A stretch of 64,000 nt of DNA. It comes from Costus lasius. Lineage: Eukaryota > Streptophyta > Magnoliopsida > Zingiberales > Costaceae. Each line of letters opens with the position of its first letter. The first letter of the stretch is position 1. The DNA is taken from NCBI GenBank assembly GCA_027563935.2, contig CM050452.1, positions 35,941,350 through 36,005,349 of the forward strand, read 5' to 3'. A program made the translations under genes and the position numbers. Positions 21,501 to 33,335 of this stretch are shown piece after piece. The notes under the pieces are model-generated. The model was not told the origin of the DNA, searched no databases, and saw only the letters and a list, made by a program, of their open reading frames with translations.

Positions 21501-22457
21501 AACGACATTCCTGAAATGCATGCCGTAAAGGCATGGCTAAGGAAATGTTTCCAGATGAAAGATCTTGGAGAAGCAGCCTATGTATTAGGTGTGAAGATCT
21601 ACAGGGATAGATCTAAGAGGCTTCTCGGGCTGTGCCAGAGTACTTACATCGATAAAGTCCTGGAGAGATTTCATTTAGAGAATTCTAAAAGAGGATATCT
21701 TCCAGTCAGACATGGTCTGAATCTTTCGAAGAGTCAGTGTCCACAAACACAGACTGAGAAAGATGAAATGGACAATACGCCTTATGCTTCGGCTATTGGG
21801 TCCATAATGTATGCGATGTTGTGTACTTGCCCAGACGTCGCTTACGGGTTAAGCGTGACCAGTCGGTTCCAAGGTAATCCAGGTATGGCGCACTGGATTG
21901 CAATCAAGAACATTTTAAAATATCTGCGGAGGACCAAAGATATGTTCTTGATATATGGTGGTCAGGATGAACTCAGTATTGAAGGATATACTGACGCTTC
22001 GTTCCAGTCTGACCAGGATGATTTCCGATCGCAATCAGGCTATATTTTTAGCTTGAATGGAGGAGCGGTGGTGTGGAAGAGTTTCAAACAGTCAATCGTT
22101 GCTGATTCCACAACAGAAGCCGAGTATGTTGCAGCCTCGGAAGCATCCAAGGAGGCAGTGTGGATTCGTAAGTTCGTTCAGGAACTTGGTGTTGTTCCTT
22201 CGAGTGCAGATCCTTTGGTTATCTTCTGTGATAACACTGGAGCAATCGCACAAGCAAAGGAACCACGGTCGCACCAGAAGTCCAAGCACATACAGAGACG
22301 GTTTCATTTGATCCGGGAGATCATTGATCGTGGCGAGATCAAAGTCTGCAAGGTTCATACAGATGACAATCTGGCAGACCCGCTTACTAAGCCTCTGGCG
22401 CAGCAGAAGCATGAGAAGCACTGTAATAATATGGGTTTGAGATTTCTCAACCATTAG
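18573..22457 (+). pseudogene. Copia gag-pol of element D, three nonsense codons
   Basis: Same 1,294-codon layout as element A in one frame throughout, with zinc knuckle, LDTAC protease motif, integrase DDE, YVDD and RNase H all recognisable. The frame is stopped at 19317-19319 (TGG to TAG after the zinc-knuckle histidine), 19689-19691 (TCA to TAA) and 20787-20789 (CAA to TAA between integrase and RT). No indel was found. The start MSFNVRSLL and its ATG are intact, so only a truncated gag could be translated. The RT-RNase H part (20790-22457) remains open. Confidence 0.93.
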
Positions 22458-22465
22458 ATTAAGTG

Positions 22466-22477
22466 CAAGTGGGAGAT
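22466..22477 (+). other. Polypurine tract of Copia D
   Basis: CAAGTGGGAGAT immediately before the 3' LTR start. Confidence 0.85.
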
Positions 22478-23042
22478 TGTTGGGGTATGCCCTTAAGGCT
22501 AATGTTTGAGGCCTTGGGAATGTATCAGTATCATGTAATAAACTCTTATGTTTATAAAGGCATGGTTGTTATTCAGTTTGTTACATTGTCTGCTGCAATA
22601 AGTGTACTTCTGAATAATGTCTCAAAGCTGTTCAGCTAGGCTGACATGCAGTTAAGTCCTTAGTTGATATATCTTGGTGAACATGAGACAGCCTTGATAT
22701 GGTTAAGACTAATATGTGTTCTAATCTTATAGGATGCTTCGAGCATGGAATAAGATGTAGACCCATGGGTACATTGGATGTACTGGACAGACCCTACTAG
22801 GATATTCAATTGCTTGTCACAATATGAATAATCCTTGAATGCGACAAGTGGCACATTTCCTCTGACTTGAGATCACTTGTGTTTTCTAAATGATGATTGT
22901 CATTGTTTTGAGGTAGTTCAATATCATTTGAAAAATAATGGTTATAGACTATCTTGGATGGTGAGCTTGAATCAGGTTAGGGCACTAGTGATAGATATAG
23001 GATTGCCGTCTCCTTGTTTAAGGAGTGTGATGTTCTAAAGGG
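22478..23042 (+). repeat. 3' LTR of Copia D, upstream fragment
   Basis: Starts TGTTGGGGTATGCCC and runs to the AAGGG where solo LTR E inserted; continues at 24724. Confidence 0.93.
23038..23042. repeat. Target-site duplication of solo LTR E (AAGGG)
   Basis: AAGGG is repeated at 24724-24728, directly against both ends of E. Confidence 0.93.
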
Positions 23043-24723
23043 TGTTGGGGGTATGCCCTTAAGCCTAATGTTTGAGGCCTTGGGATTGTAACAGTATCAT
23101 GTAATAAACGTTTATGTTTATAAAGGCATGGTTATTATTCAGTTAGCTACATTGTCTGCTGCAATATATGTTCTTCTGAATAATGTCTCAAAGCTGTTCA
23201 GCTGGGCTGACATGCAGTTAAGTCCTTAGTCGATGTATCTTGGTGAACATGAGACAGCCTTGATATGGTTAAGACTAATATGTCTTCTAGTCTTATAGGA
23301 TGCTTCGAGCATGGAATAAGATGTAGACTCATGGGTACATTGGATGTACTGGACAGACCCTACTAGGATATTCAATTGTTTGTCGCAATGTGAATAATCC
23401 TTGTATATGACAAGTGGCAAATTTCCTCTGACTTGTGATCACTTGTGTTTTCTAAATGATGATTGTCATTATTTTGAGGTAGTTCAATATCATTTGAAAC
23501 ACAATGGTTATAGACTATCTTGGATAATGAGCTTGAGTCAGGTTAGGGCACTAGTGATAGACATAGGATTGCCGTCTCCTTGTTTAAGGAGTGTGATGTT
23601 CTAAAGGGGCCCCCTGGATGAGATGATTGAGAAAGTGTATGGCCATACCCAGATGACTATGTTCATCTGATCTAATCATGCTCATCATATTGGAGCTACA
23701 AGCTTGACACGCTTGTCCAATAAGAACATCCAGTGGCAAAGGAAGTATGCATGCCTAGTGAGTTGATTCACACTTGTGCTGTTTTTGGGTGTAGTCTTGG
23801 AAGACTCATTTCTTTTATATCGGGAGACAGTGATGTGTTGCTAGATACCCCTCACTGATCGTGATAACGTGAGTTATCGTTACCGACATTTAAAGGAAAC
23901 CCTCAGGGTCGCACAATTTGATGATATGGCTTACTTAAGTCAGATCGTGTGGACTGAATTGTTTAGGTTCAGTTTAAAGGGATTTAATCTCTGATTGTGA
24001 GTGAGATCTGGTCTGATCATGTTTGATTGATTAGGGCTTGAGATCGGTAAGCTTCGATCGAGAGAATAGATGCTAGATCGGTGAGATCAAGAGCATCAAG
24101 AGATGAACGGTCAGATCAGGAGCCTTAGGGTTTATTTGAGATCTGGACTTGATTGCTTGGCTTGATTGGTTTTAAACCAAACCAAATTGAACCCACTCAT
24201 GGAATGAGCGCATGGTTCAAGGTGTGGCGACATGTTCACTTGGCGTGAACGTTGGAGCGGTGAGTGGTTGCTATTTTTAGTAACCATGATCTCCAATTGG
24301 AGTCACTCACGTTCGAATAGAGTGTTCTCTATTCTCGCCTCTCGCTCTCAACATTCCTCTCGACTTCCGTGTGTGTGGTGACGCCTTGAAGGTTGAGGAG
24401 GATTCGGCCAAGAGAACGACATCTCATCTTTCCCTTCCATTCGGCAAGACAACCTTGGAACCTTGCTAGCACAAGGAGCACCAAGGAAGAAGCACATTGT
24501 TCATCTTGTGTGCGAGACTTTGGAGAAGAGGCGTTTGCAACTTTTTCTTCCAAGGCGCCATCTTGAAATGGCTATGGTATGAATCCATTTCTTCTATTTG
24601 CATTCGGGTTATAATGGTTGATCATATCTCATGAAACCGATCTTAAGAAACCCTCTTCCGCTGCTTAAAAGTTTTAATATGCGCCTTACTTAGGGGTTTC
24701 GCCCCCTTTATGGGGTTCCTACA
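23043..24723 (+). mobile_element. Solo LTR E (Copia family), plus strand
   Basis: 1,681-bp LTR from TGTTGGGGG to TTCCTACA with no internal domain and a perfect AAGGG duplication. It is the product of recombination between the two LTRs of a former full element. It is nearly identical to solo LTR F in inverse orientation (same 74-aa antisense ORF) and close to L. The extra G near the start marks this subgroup. Confidence 0.94.
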
Positions 24724-25828
24724 AAGGGCCCCCCTGGATGAGATGATTGAGAAAGTGTATGGCCATACCCAGATGACTATGATCATCTGATCTAATCATG
24801 CTCATCATATTGGAGCTACAAGCTTGACACGCTTGTCCAATAAGAACATCTAGTGGCAAACGAAATTTGCATGCCTTGTGAATTGGATTCACACTTGTGC
24901 TGTGGTTTGGGTGTAGTCTTGGAAGACTCTTTCCTTTATATCGGGAGACAGTGATGTGTTGCTAGATACCCCTCACTGATCGTGATAACGTGAGTTATCG
25001 TTACCGACATTTAAAGGAAACCCTCAGGGTCACACAAATTGATGATATGGCTTACTTAAGTCAGATCGTGTGGACTGAATTATTTGGGTTCAGTTTAAAG
25101 GGATTTGATCTCTGATTGTAAGTGAGATCAGGTCTGATCATGTTTGATTGATTAGGGCTTGAGATCGGTAAGCTTCGATCGAGAGAATAGATGCTAGATC
25201 AGTGAGATCGGGAGCATCAAGAGATGAACGGTTAGATCTGGAGCCTTAGGGTTTAATTATGATCTAGACCAGAGGGCTTGGTTTAATTTGGTATTTGAAC
25301 CAAATTTAATTGAACCAGCTCATTACTTGAGCGAATGGTTCAAAAGATCAGAGATTTGCGCTTGGGTAAACTCATGGGCACATGAGGAGAAGTGGTTTAC
25401 TAATTTTAGAAGCCATGACTTCTAAATCGTGACCACGCCTCACGTTGAGGTTATCATGCTCTATTCTCGCCTCTCACCTTCTTTCTTTCGGCGCTTCCTT
25501 GGGTGGCGACTTCTTCACGCACTGGAGAAGGATTCGAAAAGGAGAGAACTCTCATCTCATTCCCTTCAACCGATCAAGGACCTTTTGAAGAGCTTTGCTA
25601 GCACAAAGATTCAAAGGAGCAAGCCATATTCATTTGTGTGCGTCACCTTTGGAGAAGGAACATTTGCGCCTTTCCTTCCAAGGCACCATCCGATCGATGG
25701 CAATGGTATGAATCTAATCTGATTTATACATTATAAGGAGTTGATCACATGAACTTACATTCGATCTTTTGAAACCCTAAGATTCCGCTAGAAAATTTTT
25801 GTTGCGCCTCCTATTAGGGTTTCCCCCT
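24724..25828 (+). repeat. 3' LTR of Copia D, downstream fragment, truncated
   Basis: Begins with the second AAGGG and follows D's 5' LTR closely, but stops after TTTCCCCCT. The last 20 bp including the CA end are missing, and the next base belongs to C pol. Confidence 0.9.
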
Positions 25829-28737
25829 GCTGTAGGAGAATATTACATCTCATTACCATCTGGACTTGTATTAGAACTGAACAATTGTTATTTTGTTCCT
25901 AGCATTACCAAAAATATTATCTCTATTCCTGCTCTTGTCAGGAAAGGGTTTTCCTTTGAATGCAATATTTCAAAGTGTGTTTTATCTTTAGATAATATTG
26001 TTTATGCTACTGGATCAATTAGCAATGGGTTATTCATGTTGGACATGGAATGTTCTATACAAAACATTGATAATAAGAAAGCCAAGTATGCTGATGACAG
26101 CACCTTGCTATGGCATAGTCGTTTAGGCCATATTAACAAGAAGCGCATTAAGTGGTTGCATGATCATGGACTGCTGGGATCATTCTCCTATGAGGAGATT
26201 GATACATGCAAAGCTTGTTTAATGAGCAAAATGACGAAGTCTCCTTTTCTTAACAAAGGTCAAAGGGCTTCAGGTTTACTTGACCTTATACACAGTGATG
26301 TGTGTGGGCCATTTAGTAAACATGTCAGGGGTGGCTATCAATACTTCATTACCTTTACTGATGATTTCAGTAGATATGGGTATGTCTATTTAATGAGACA
26401 TAAAAGTGAATCTTTTGATGAGTTCAAAGAGTTCAAGAATGAAGTACAGAATCAGCTGGGCCGAAATATCAAGGCACTTCGTTCTGATCGAGGTGGAGAA
26501 TACCTAAGTCATGAGTTTACTGACTATCTAAAGGAGTGTGGGATTATCTCACAGCTTACTCCGCCAGGAACACCGCAATGGAATGGTGTGTCCGAGAGGA
26601 GAATAGAACGTTACTAGACATGGTTCGTTCTATGATGAGTCAGGCTACTCTACCTTACTCCTTTTGGGGATTTGCACTGGAGACAGCTGCAAAGGTACTA
26701 AACCGAGTGCCATCCAAGGCAGTTTCAAAGACTCCATATGAATTATGGTATGGGAAACAGCCGCGCTTGACATTTATCAAGATCTGGGGTTGCGAGGCTT
26801 ATGTTAAAAACCTCGCCTCTGGGAAACTAGAGAGTAGATCTGAGAAATGCATCTTTGTCGGTTACCCTAAGGAAACTAAGGGTTATTATTTCTACGATCC
26901 CAAAGAGAACAAGGTATTTGTTGCTCGGACGGCCATTTTTCTTGAGAAGGAGTTTCTTCTGCAAGAGGCCAGTGGGAGAGAAATAAAGCTGGATGAGAAT
27001 CCAGAGGAAGGACAAAGTAGTCAAGCACAGTTGGATGAGCCTGAGCCGGTAGAACAGGTTACTGAACAATCTGAGGCTCAGATATCATGGGAACCGCGAA
27101 GATCGGGAAGGATCCGTCGACAGCCTGAGCGCTATGACGGAGTCTACATCATTGATAATGATGAACCCCTTACTTATGCGGATGCGGTCAGTGGACCGGA
27201 CTCAGCTAGATGGCTTGAAGCTATGCGAGCCGAGATGGACTCCATGTCAGATAACCAAGTTTGGGATTTGGTTGATCCGCCTCCGGGAGTAATCCCTATA
27301 GGCTGTAAATGGATCTTCAAAAAGAAGATTGACATGGATGGTAACGTGGTTACCTATAAAGGTAGGCTAGTTGCGAAAGGTTTCAAACAAATCTACGGGA
27401 TAGAATATGATGAAACTTTCTCTCCTGTAGCCATGTTTAAGTCTATTCGGATTCTTCTTGCGATAGCTGCATATTATGATTATGAGATCTGGCAAATGGA
27501 TGTGAAGACTGCTTTCCTTAATGGAAATTTGCAGGAGGATGTGTATATGACACAACCTGAAGGTTTCACAAATCCATCAGATCGTCATAAAATATGCAAG
27601 TTAAAGAAGTCCATTTATGGACTTAAACAAGCATCAAGAAGCTGGAATATTCGTTTTGATGAATCAATCAGTGAATTTGGTTTCATCAAGAATGAAGATG
27701 ACCCGTGTGTATATAAGAGGTTTAGTGGGAGCGTAATTACTTTCCTAGTCCTCTACGTCGATGATATCTTAATCATTGGAAATGATATTCCTGAACTGCA
27801 TGCTGTTAAAGCATGGTTAAGAAAATGTTTCCAGATGAAAGATCTAGGAGAAGCAGCCTATGTGTTAGGTGTGAAGATCTACAGAGATAGATCTAAGAGG
27901 CTTCTCGGGCTGTGCCAGAGTACTTACATCGATAAAGTCCTGGAGAAATTTCATTTAGAGAATTCTAAAAGAGGATATCTTCCAGTCAGACATGGTCTGA
28001 ATCTTTCAAAGAGTCAGTGTCCTCAAACACAGACTGAGAAAGATGAAATGGACAATACGCCTTATGCTTCGGCTATTGGGTCCATTATGTATGCGATGTT
28101 GTGTACTCGCCCAGACGTCGCTTACGGGTTAAGCGTGACCAGTCGATTCCAAAGTAATCCAGGTCAGGCACACTGGATTGCAGTCAAGAACATCTTGAAA
28201 TATCTGCGGAGGACCAAAGATATGTTCTTGATATATGGAGGTCAGGAAGAACTCAGTATTGAAGGATATACTGACGCTTCATTCCAATCTGACCAGGATG
28301 ATTTCCGATCGCAATCAGGCTATGTTTTTAGCTTGAATGGAGGAGTAGTGGTGTGGAAAAGTTTCAAACAGTCTATCGTTGCTGATTCCACAACAGAAGC
28401 CGAGTATGTTGCAGCCTCAGAAGCATCTAAGGAGGCAGTATGGATTCGTAAGTTCGTTCAGGAACTTGGTGTTATTCCTTCGAGTGCAGATCCTTTGGTT
28501 ATCTTCTGTGATAATACTGGAGCAATCGCACAAGCAAAGGAACCACGGTCGCACCAGATGTCCAAGCACATACAGAGACGGTTTCACTTGATCCGGGAGA
28601 TCATTGATCGTGGCGAGATCAAAGTCTGCAAGGTTCATACAGATGACAATCTGGCTGACCCGCTTACAAAGCCTCTGGCGCAGCAGAAGCATGAGAAGCA
28701 TTGTAATAATATGGGTTTGAGATTTCTCAACCATTAG
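25829..28737 (+). pseudogene. Copia pol of element C, 5'-truncated and frameshifted
   Basis: Resumes inside the region after the protease motif, at AVGEYYISLPSG (near residue 326 of element A), and continues to the family C-terminus GLRFLNH. The integrase zinc domain and core, YVDD and RNase H are all present. A one-base deletion near 26601 in the SERRNRT motif shifts the frame, so integrase ends prematurely; RT and RNase H lie open in the second frame to 28737. Gag and the protease active site were lost in the C/D junction deletion. Assignment to C rests on the matching LTR pair (12515-13417 and 28758-30438). Confidence 0.9.
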
Positions 28738-28745
28738 ATTAAGTG

Positions 28746-28757
28746 CAAGTGGGAGAT
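28746..28757 (+). other. Polypurine tract of Copia C
   Basis: CAAGTGGGAGAT directly before the 3' LTR. Confidence 0.85.
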
Positions 28758-30438
28758 TGTTGGGGTATGCCCTTAAGGCTAATGTTTGAGGCCTTGGGAT
28801 TGTAACAGTATCATGTATAAACTCTTTTGTTTATAAAGGCAATGGTTGTTATTCAGTTTGTTACATTGTCTGCTGCAATACATGTGCTTCTGAATAATGT
28901 CTCAAAGCTGTTCAGCTAGGCTGACATGTACTTTTGTCCTTAGTCGATATATCTTGGTGAACATGAGACAGCCTTGATATGATTGAGACTAATATGTGTT
29001 CTAATCTTATAGGATGCTTCGAGCATGGAATAAGATGTAGACTCATGGGTACATTGGATGTACTGGACAGACCCTACTAGGATATTCAATTGCTTGTCAC
29101 AATGTGAATAATCCTTGTTTGCAACAAGTGGCACATGTCCTCTGACTTGAAATCACTTGTGTTTCTAAATGATGATTGTCATTGTTTTGAGGTAGTTCAA
29201 TATCATTTGAAATATAATGGTTATAGACTATCTTGGATGGTGAACTTGAGTCATGTTAGGGCGCTAGTGATAGATATAGGATTGCCGTCTCCTTGTTTGG
29301 AGTGTGATGTTCTAAAGGGGCCCCCCTGGATGAGATGATTGAGAAAGTGTATGGCCATACCCAGGTGACTATGTTCATCTGATCTAATCATGCTCATCAT
29401 ATTGGAGCTACAGGCTTGATACGCTTGTCCAATAAGAACATCCAGTGGCAAAGGAATCATGTATGCCTGGTGAAGTGGATTCACACTTGTGCTATGGTTT
29501 GGGTGTAGTCTTGGAAGACTCTTTCTTTTATATCGGGAGACAGTGATGTGTTACTAGATACCCCTCACTGATCGTGATGACGTAAGTTATCGTTACCGAC
29601 ATTTAAAGGAAACCCTTAGGGTCGCACAATTTGATGATATGGCTTACTTAAGTTAGATCGTGTGGACTGAATTGTTTAGGTTCAGTTTAAAGGGATTTAA
29701 TCTCTGATTGTGAGTGAGATCTGGTCTGATTATGTTTGATTGATTAGGGCTTGAGATCGGTAAGCTTCGATTGAGAGAATGGATGCTAGATCGGTGAGAT
29801 CAGGAGCATCAAGAGATCAACGGTCAGATCAAGAACCTTGTTTTTAATGTGATCTGGACTAATAGCTTGGGTTAATTGGTCTTTGAACCAAACAAAATTG
29901 AACCAGCTCATCATGTGAGCGCACGGTTCAAGTTAAGAGAAATATGCGATTGGGAAAAACCCTTGATCGCATGTTGAGGAGTGGCTTTCTATTTTTAGAA
30001 AGCATGATCACATACGTGACCACGCCTCACCTCTTCACTCCTATTGTTGTCGCCCCTCTCTTCTCGTGTAATTTTTGGGGCATTCTTGTGGAAGAGGTTT
30101 TGACGACAAGGAAGAATCGCCAAGCAGTGGATCTCATCTTCTTCATCCCTTCTCACACGACAAGGTCACTTGGAGAACCTTGCTAGCACAAGGAGCGTCC
30201 AAGGAGCAAGCCATCGATCATCTTGTGTGTGGCGCTTTGGAGGAGAACCCCATCGTTCTCTCTTCTTCCTAGACACCATCCAAGCGATGGCCATGGTATG
30301 AGTCGCTACCATTCTATGCAATTGATTTTAAAGTTGATCATATATCATGCACTCGATCCCTAGAAACCCCTTCCGCTGCATGAAAACCTCCATATGCGCC
30401 TATTAGGGTTTCGCTCCCCGTTTCTTAGGGGACTTTCA
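28758..30438 (+). repeat. 3' LTR of Copia C
   Basis: 1,681 bp, complete, TGTTGGGG to GGGGACTTTCA; partner of 12515-13417. It is followed by GTTAT and then minus-strand pol of element H. Confidence 0.94.
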
Positions 30439-31498
30439 GTTATGCTTGGTACAAAATAACAATTGTCAAGTTCTAATACAAATCCAGATGGTAAAGAGAT
30501 GTAATATTCTCCTACAGCAACAGCAGCAACTCGTGCCCCGTTTCCAACTCGTAGGTCCACCTCATGCTGTCCCACCTGTCTTCTTCTCTTGAGTTCCTGC
30601 ACATTTGAACAAATGTGAACTCCACATGCAGTGTCCAACACCCATGAAATAGAAGAAGCAACCATGACTTCAGTCACAAAAATACCTGAGCCAGAAGTGA
30701 AAGGCTTACTTCCCTTCCTCTCTCCTCGGAGCGCTCTACAGTCCTTCTTCCAGTGACCCAGCTGGCCACAATGGAAGCATCTGTTGTCCTTTGACCGCTT
30801 CACCTTTTGTTTCAAAGCCTTGTTGTAGCTCTTGATAGGGGTTTTGCCCTTCTTCCCCTTCTTCTTATTCCCTAAAGGAACCATCAAGACAGAGGACGAA
30901 GGCTTTCCCTTCTCAAGAGTCTGCTCTGTAGTGCAGAGCATGTTCAGTAATTCTGCCGGAGTACAGTCGATTTTGTTCATATTAAAATTAATGATGAACG
31001 CATCGAAAGAAGCCGGGAGAGACTGCAAGATGATGTCTACAACAAGTTCTTGATTGATGGTATGTCCCAGTTTCTCTAGAGCTTCTTTGTACCCAATCAT
31101 CTTGAGTACATGAGCTCCCACTGGACTTCCTTCAGTCAGTTTGCTATGAAAGAAAAGTTTCGTCAAGTTATAGCGTTCTGTCCTTGCCTGTGCAGCATAC
31201 AGCATTTTCAGATTTGCTATAATATCAATAGCAGACAAATCCTCATGCTAACGCTGGAGCTCGGGCATCATTGACGCAAGCATAAGGCAACCGACATCAG
31301 TACTATCACTGACGTGCTTCTCATAAGCATCTCGAACCGCCCTTGCGGTGTTCGCAGCGGGTTGAGCCGGCATTGCCGGCTCAAGGACGTACAGCTTCCT
31401 CTCAGCTTTGAGGACAATCTTCAGCTGTCTGTACCAGTCTGAGAAGTTTGGCCCAGCAAACTTCTCCTTTTCCAATATGGATCGCAAGTTGAGCCCTG
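30439..31498 (-). pseudogene. Copia gag and protease region of element H, start lost
   Basis: Encodes family gag (EKEKFAGPNFSDWYRQLK), the zinc knuckle CFHCGQLGHWKKDC and the LDTAC protease motif, ending at YFVPSI where C is inserted. In place of the gag ATG is ACA, and there is a TAG for CAG in the RQHED motif (31248-31250). It diverges more from A than D or K do, for example KGKPSSSVLMVPLGNKKKG. Confidence 0.88.
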
Positions 31499-33335
31499 TG
31501 GTGTTCGTTGCTGCAGGAATCTACAACATAGCAAGAACAACAAGGTCAATATCCATGTTAGAATCATTCCAGGACTTAAGAGTGATTCTTTTCTCACTAT
31601 TTTATCTGACTGAAAATCCAATAAAACAGCCCGAAAGAGTAAAACTCCTTTAGTGAGATGGGATCCAGATTTCATATTTGATCTCCGCGTCCTGCTCAGG
31701 CGAGATAAGATGCACAGAGAGTTCAAGCACTAATCACTGGTAGGCAATCCATGCTAATCGCCAACCCATGCGATTCCCCTTCATCTAGGCAATCCAGAAG
31801 ACTGTGCCAACTGAGTTGGTACAACACAGTTTCTGATTCCTCAGATGGCTGCCTCCATATAGCTATCATATGCTCAACTTGTAGCCTATATGGTCAAGCT
31901 GACCTGACCTACTTCCTGGACCACCACGTGCTATGCTGAGCAACGATAAGCGATAAATCCCTTCTCTGTAGCACGTAGGTGTAATCGCGCACCGTCTGAA
32001 GATAGCTGGGCATGCCCACTGAGTGGGTACAACACGGCCCCAACGATAGTCAGAACAGTGAGGTTTCGCGTCAGAAGGCAATCGATAGCTTGATATTTAC
32101 GTTGGATTTTAACGGTCTTTTATCTTCTTACTATCATGCAAATTCTATAGTGATAGCTGAAGAATAAAACATGCATGTGCTAATATTACTTAAAACAGTA
32201 AATTAAAGCACCATTATCTTATGTGGTAAACGCCCATAAAACTTAAGTAAAACCCTAGTTTAACAAAGGTCTTTACTTGAGCTCTTTATGGGACTCTTGT
32301 ACCTCATCCGGCCCAGCCCGGGCCCAAACGCCATCTGCAGCCCAAATGCGCCCACAAGACAGAATGGGCCTGTTCTAGAGTCGACCTCTAGACCACCCAC
32401 CTAGTGAAGCCAATTGCTGCAAGCGCTTCTGCCAAATGTGCTGTGTGCTCATGCCTGATCAAATTACATTTTAAACTATCTAGGCATGTTTTGACACAAA
32501 GGTCAATTAAACATTTTAATAAATTAAATGTGATTCACAGATCACACCAATATATTCTTTCCAGGCACGCAGGCCCCAGCACAGCATACAAAATAGGGCA
32601 GCCCACATAAGATTAAATAAACACTCAATATACTCAATGCAACATGTTAAACATGTACTACATGTGATCCAAACAGAAATAAAATTTCAGAAAAAACCCA
32701 TGGCATCAATTTTATTTCCTTATGTGCCCTACTACCTTACAACGGTCCATTAACAGATATCCACTCGTCAGACCAAGTCAGACCCACTGCCCTTGCATGC
32801 ACCCAGTCATAACTGACTTGCGTCGACCCAATGGTCGACTATGCATGCCTTAAGAGCTGAACGTCCCACATGATTTCCGGCAAGCGGGTGTGACCCCGGG
32901 CCATAATCATGATCGTTCACTAGGCGCCTCAAACAGACATCACTACACGCCCTTCTGCAGTCGACTTGTAGCCACCTGTACAGCTTGCGCACAAGTGCTA
33001 TCCAGCCGCCCATCCAGGCTGTCAGATAGTCTGATTAGGCTGTTGGGTCCATACTTGACTAACGACTTCAAAACTGTTAACCCGTCTAAGTGTTTGAAGT
33101 AGGCACACAGATAGATCTAGTGAAGTCGCGCATGAAGATAAGTTTAAAACACAACTATGATATGCGCAAACTATGTATGTAAACATTCATCTAACATCAC
33201 ATGCGCAAACTATGTATGTAAACATTGTATCATGTTGTCGCATGTGAAACTAAACAAGATCTATCCAAAAATCAAGTATGGATCATGGCAATCATATGCA
33301 TCAAGCCATAAAAAAGAAACTGCTCTGATACCAAT
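31499..33335 (-). mobile_element. Leader of Copia H
   Basis: Contains the same structural motifs in a diverged background, including a fully paired GTCGACC/GGTCGAC stem (32822-32839). A 26-base stretch containing ATGCGCAAACTATGTATG occurs twice near 33160-33230. No gene is seen. Confidence 0.85.
33322..33333 (-). other. Primer binding site of Copia H
   Basis: Minus strand TGGTATCAGAGC, two bases inside the LTR. Confidence 0.9.

Larger units (their letters stand above)
15062..25828 (+). mobile_element. Copia D, plus strand, nearly complete but defective
   Basis: D has its 5' LTR, primer site, leader, full-length gag-pol with three nonsense codons, polypurine tract and a 3' LTR split by solo LTR E and missing its last 20 bp. 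It inserted in C's leader after CGGAG. The right duplication was lost with the C/D deletion. Its two LTRs differ only at scattered bases, so it is fairly young. Confidence 0.92.
12515..30438 (+). mobile_element. Copia C, plus strand, containing D and E and lacking gag
   Basis: In the window C keeps the end of its 5' LTR, its primer site, most of its leader (to 15061), pol from 25829 and a complete 3' LTR. Element D sits in the leader at CGGAG. The rest of the leader, gag, zinc knuckle and protease motif are missing: D's 3' LTR, short of its last 20 bp, joins straight to C pol at 25828/25829. The next bases after the 3' LTR, GTTAT, are the presumed right target duplication inside element H. 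Confidence 0.85.

Noticed and set aside
25799..26617. Treating the first 30 bases of the frame at 25799 as a pol N-terminus
   Set aside because: Those bases belong to D's 3' LTR; the frame crosses the deletion junction by chance, and C pol starts at 25829.
30360..30438. C-terminal part of the H gag frame
   Set aside because: This stretch is the end of C's 3' LTR read on the other strand; H coding stops at 30439.
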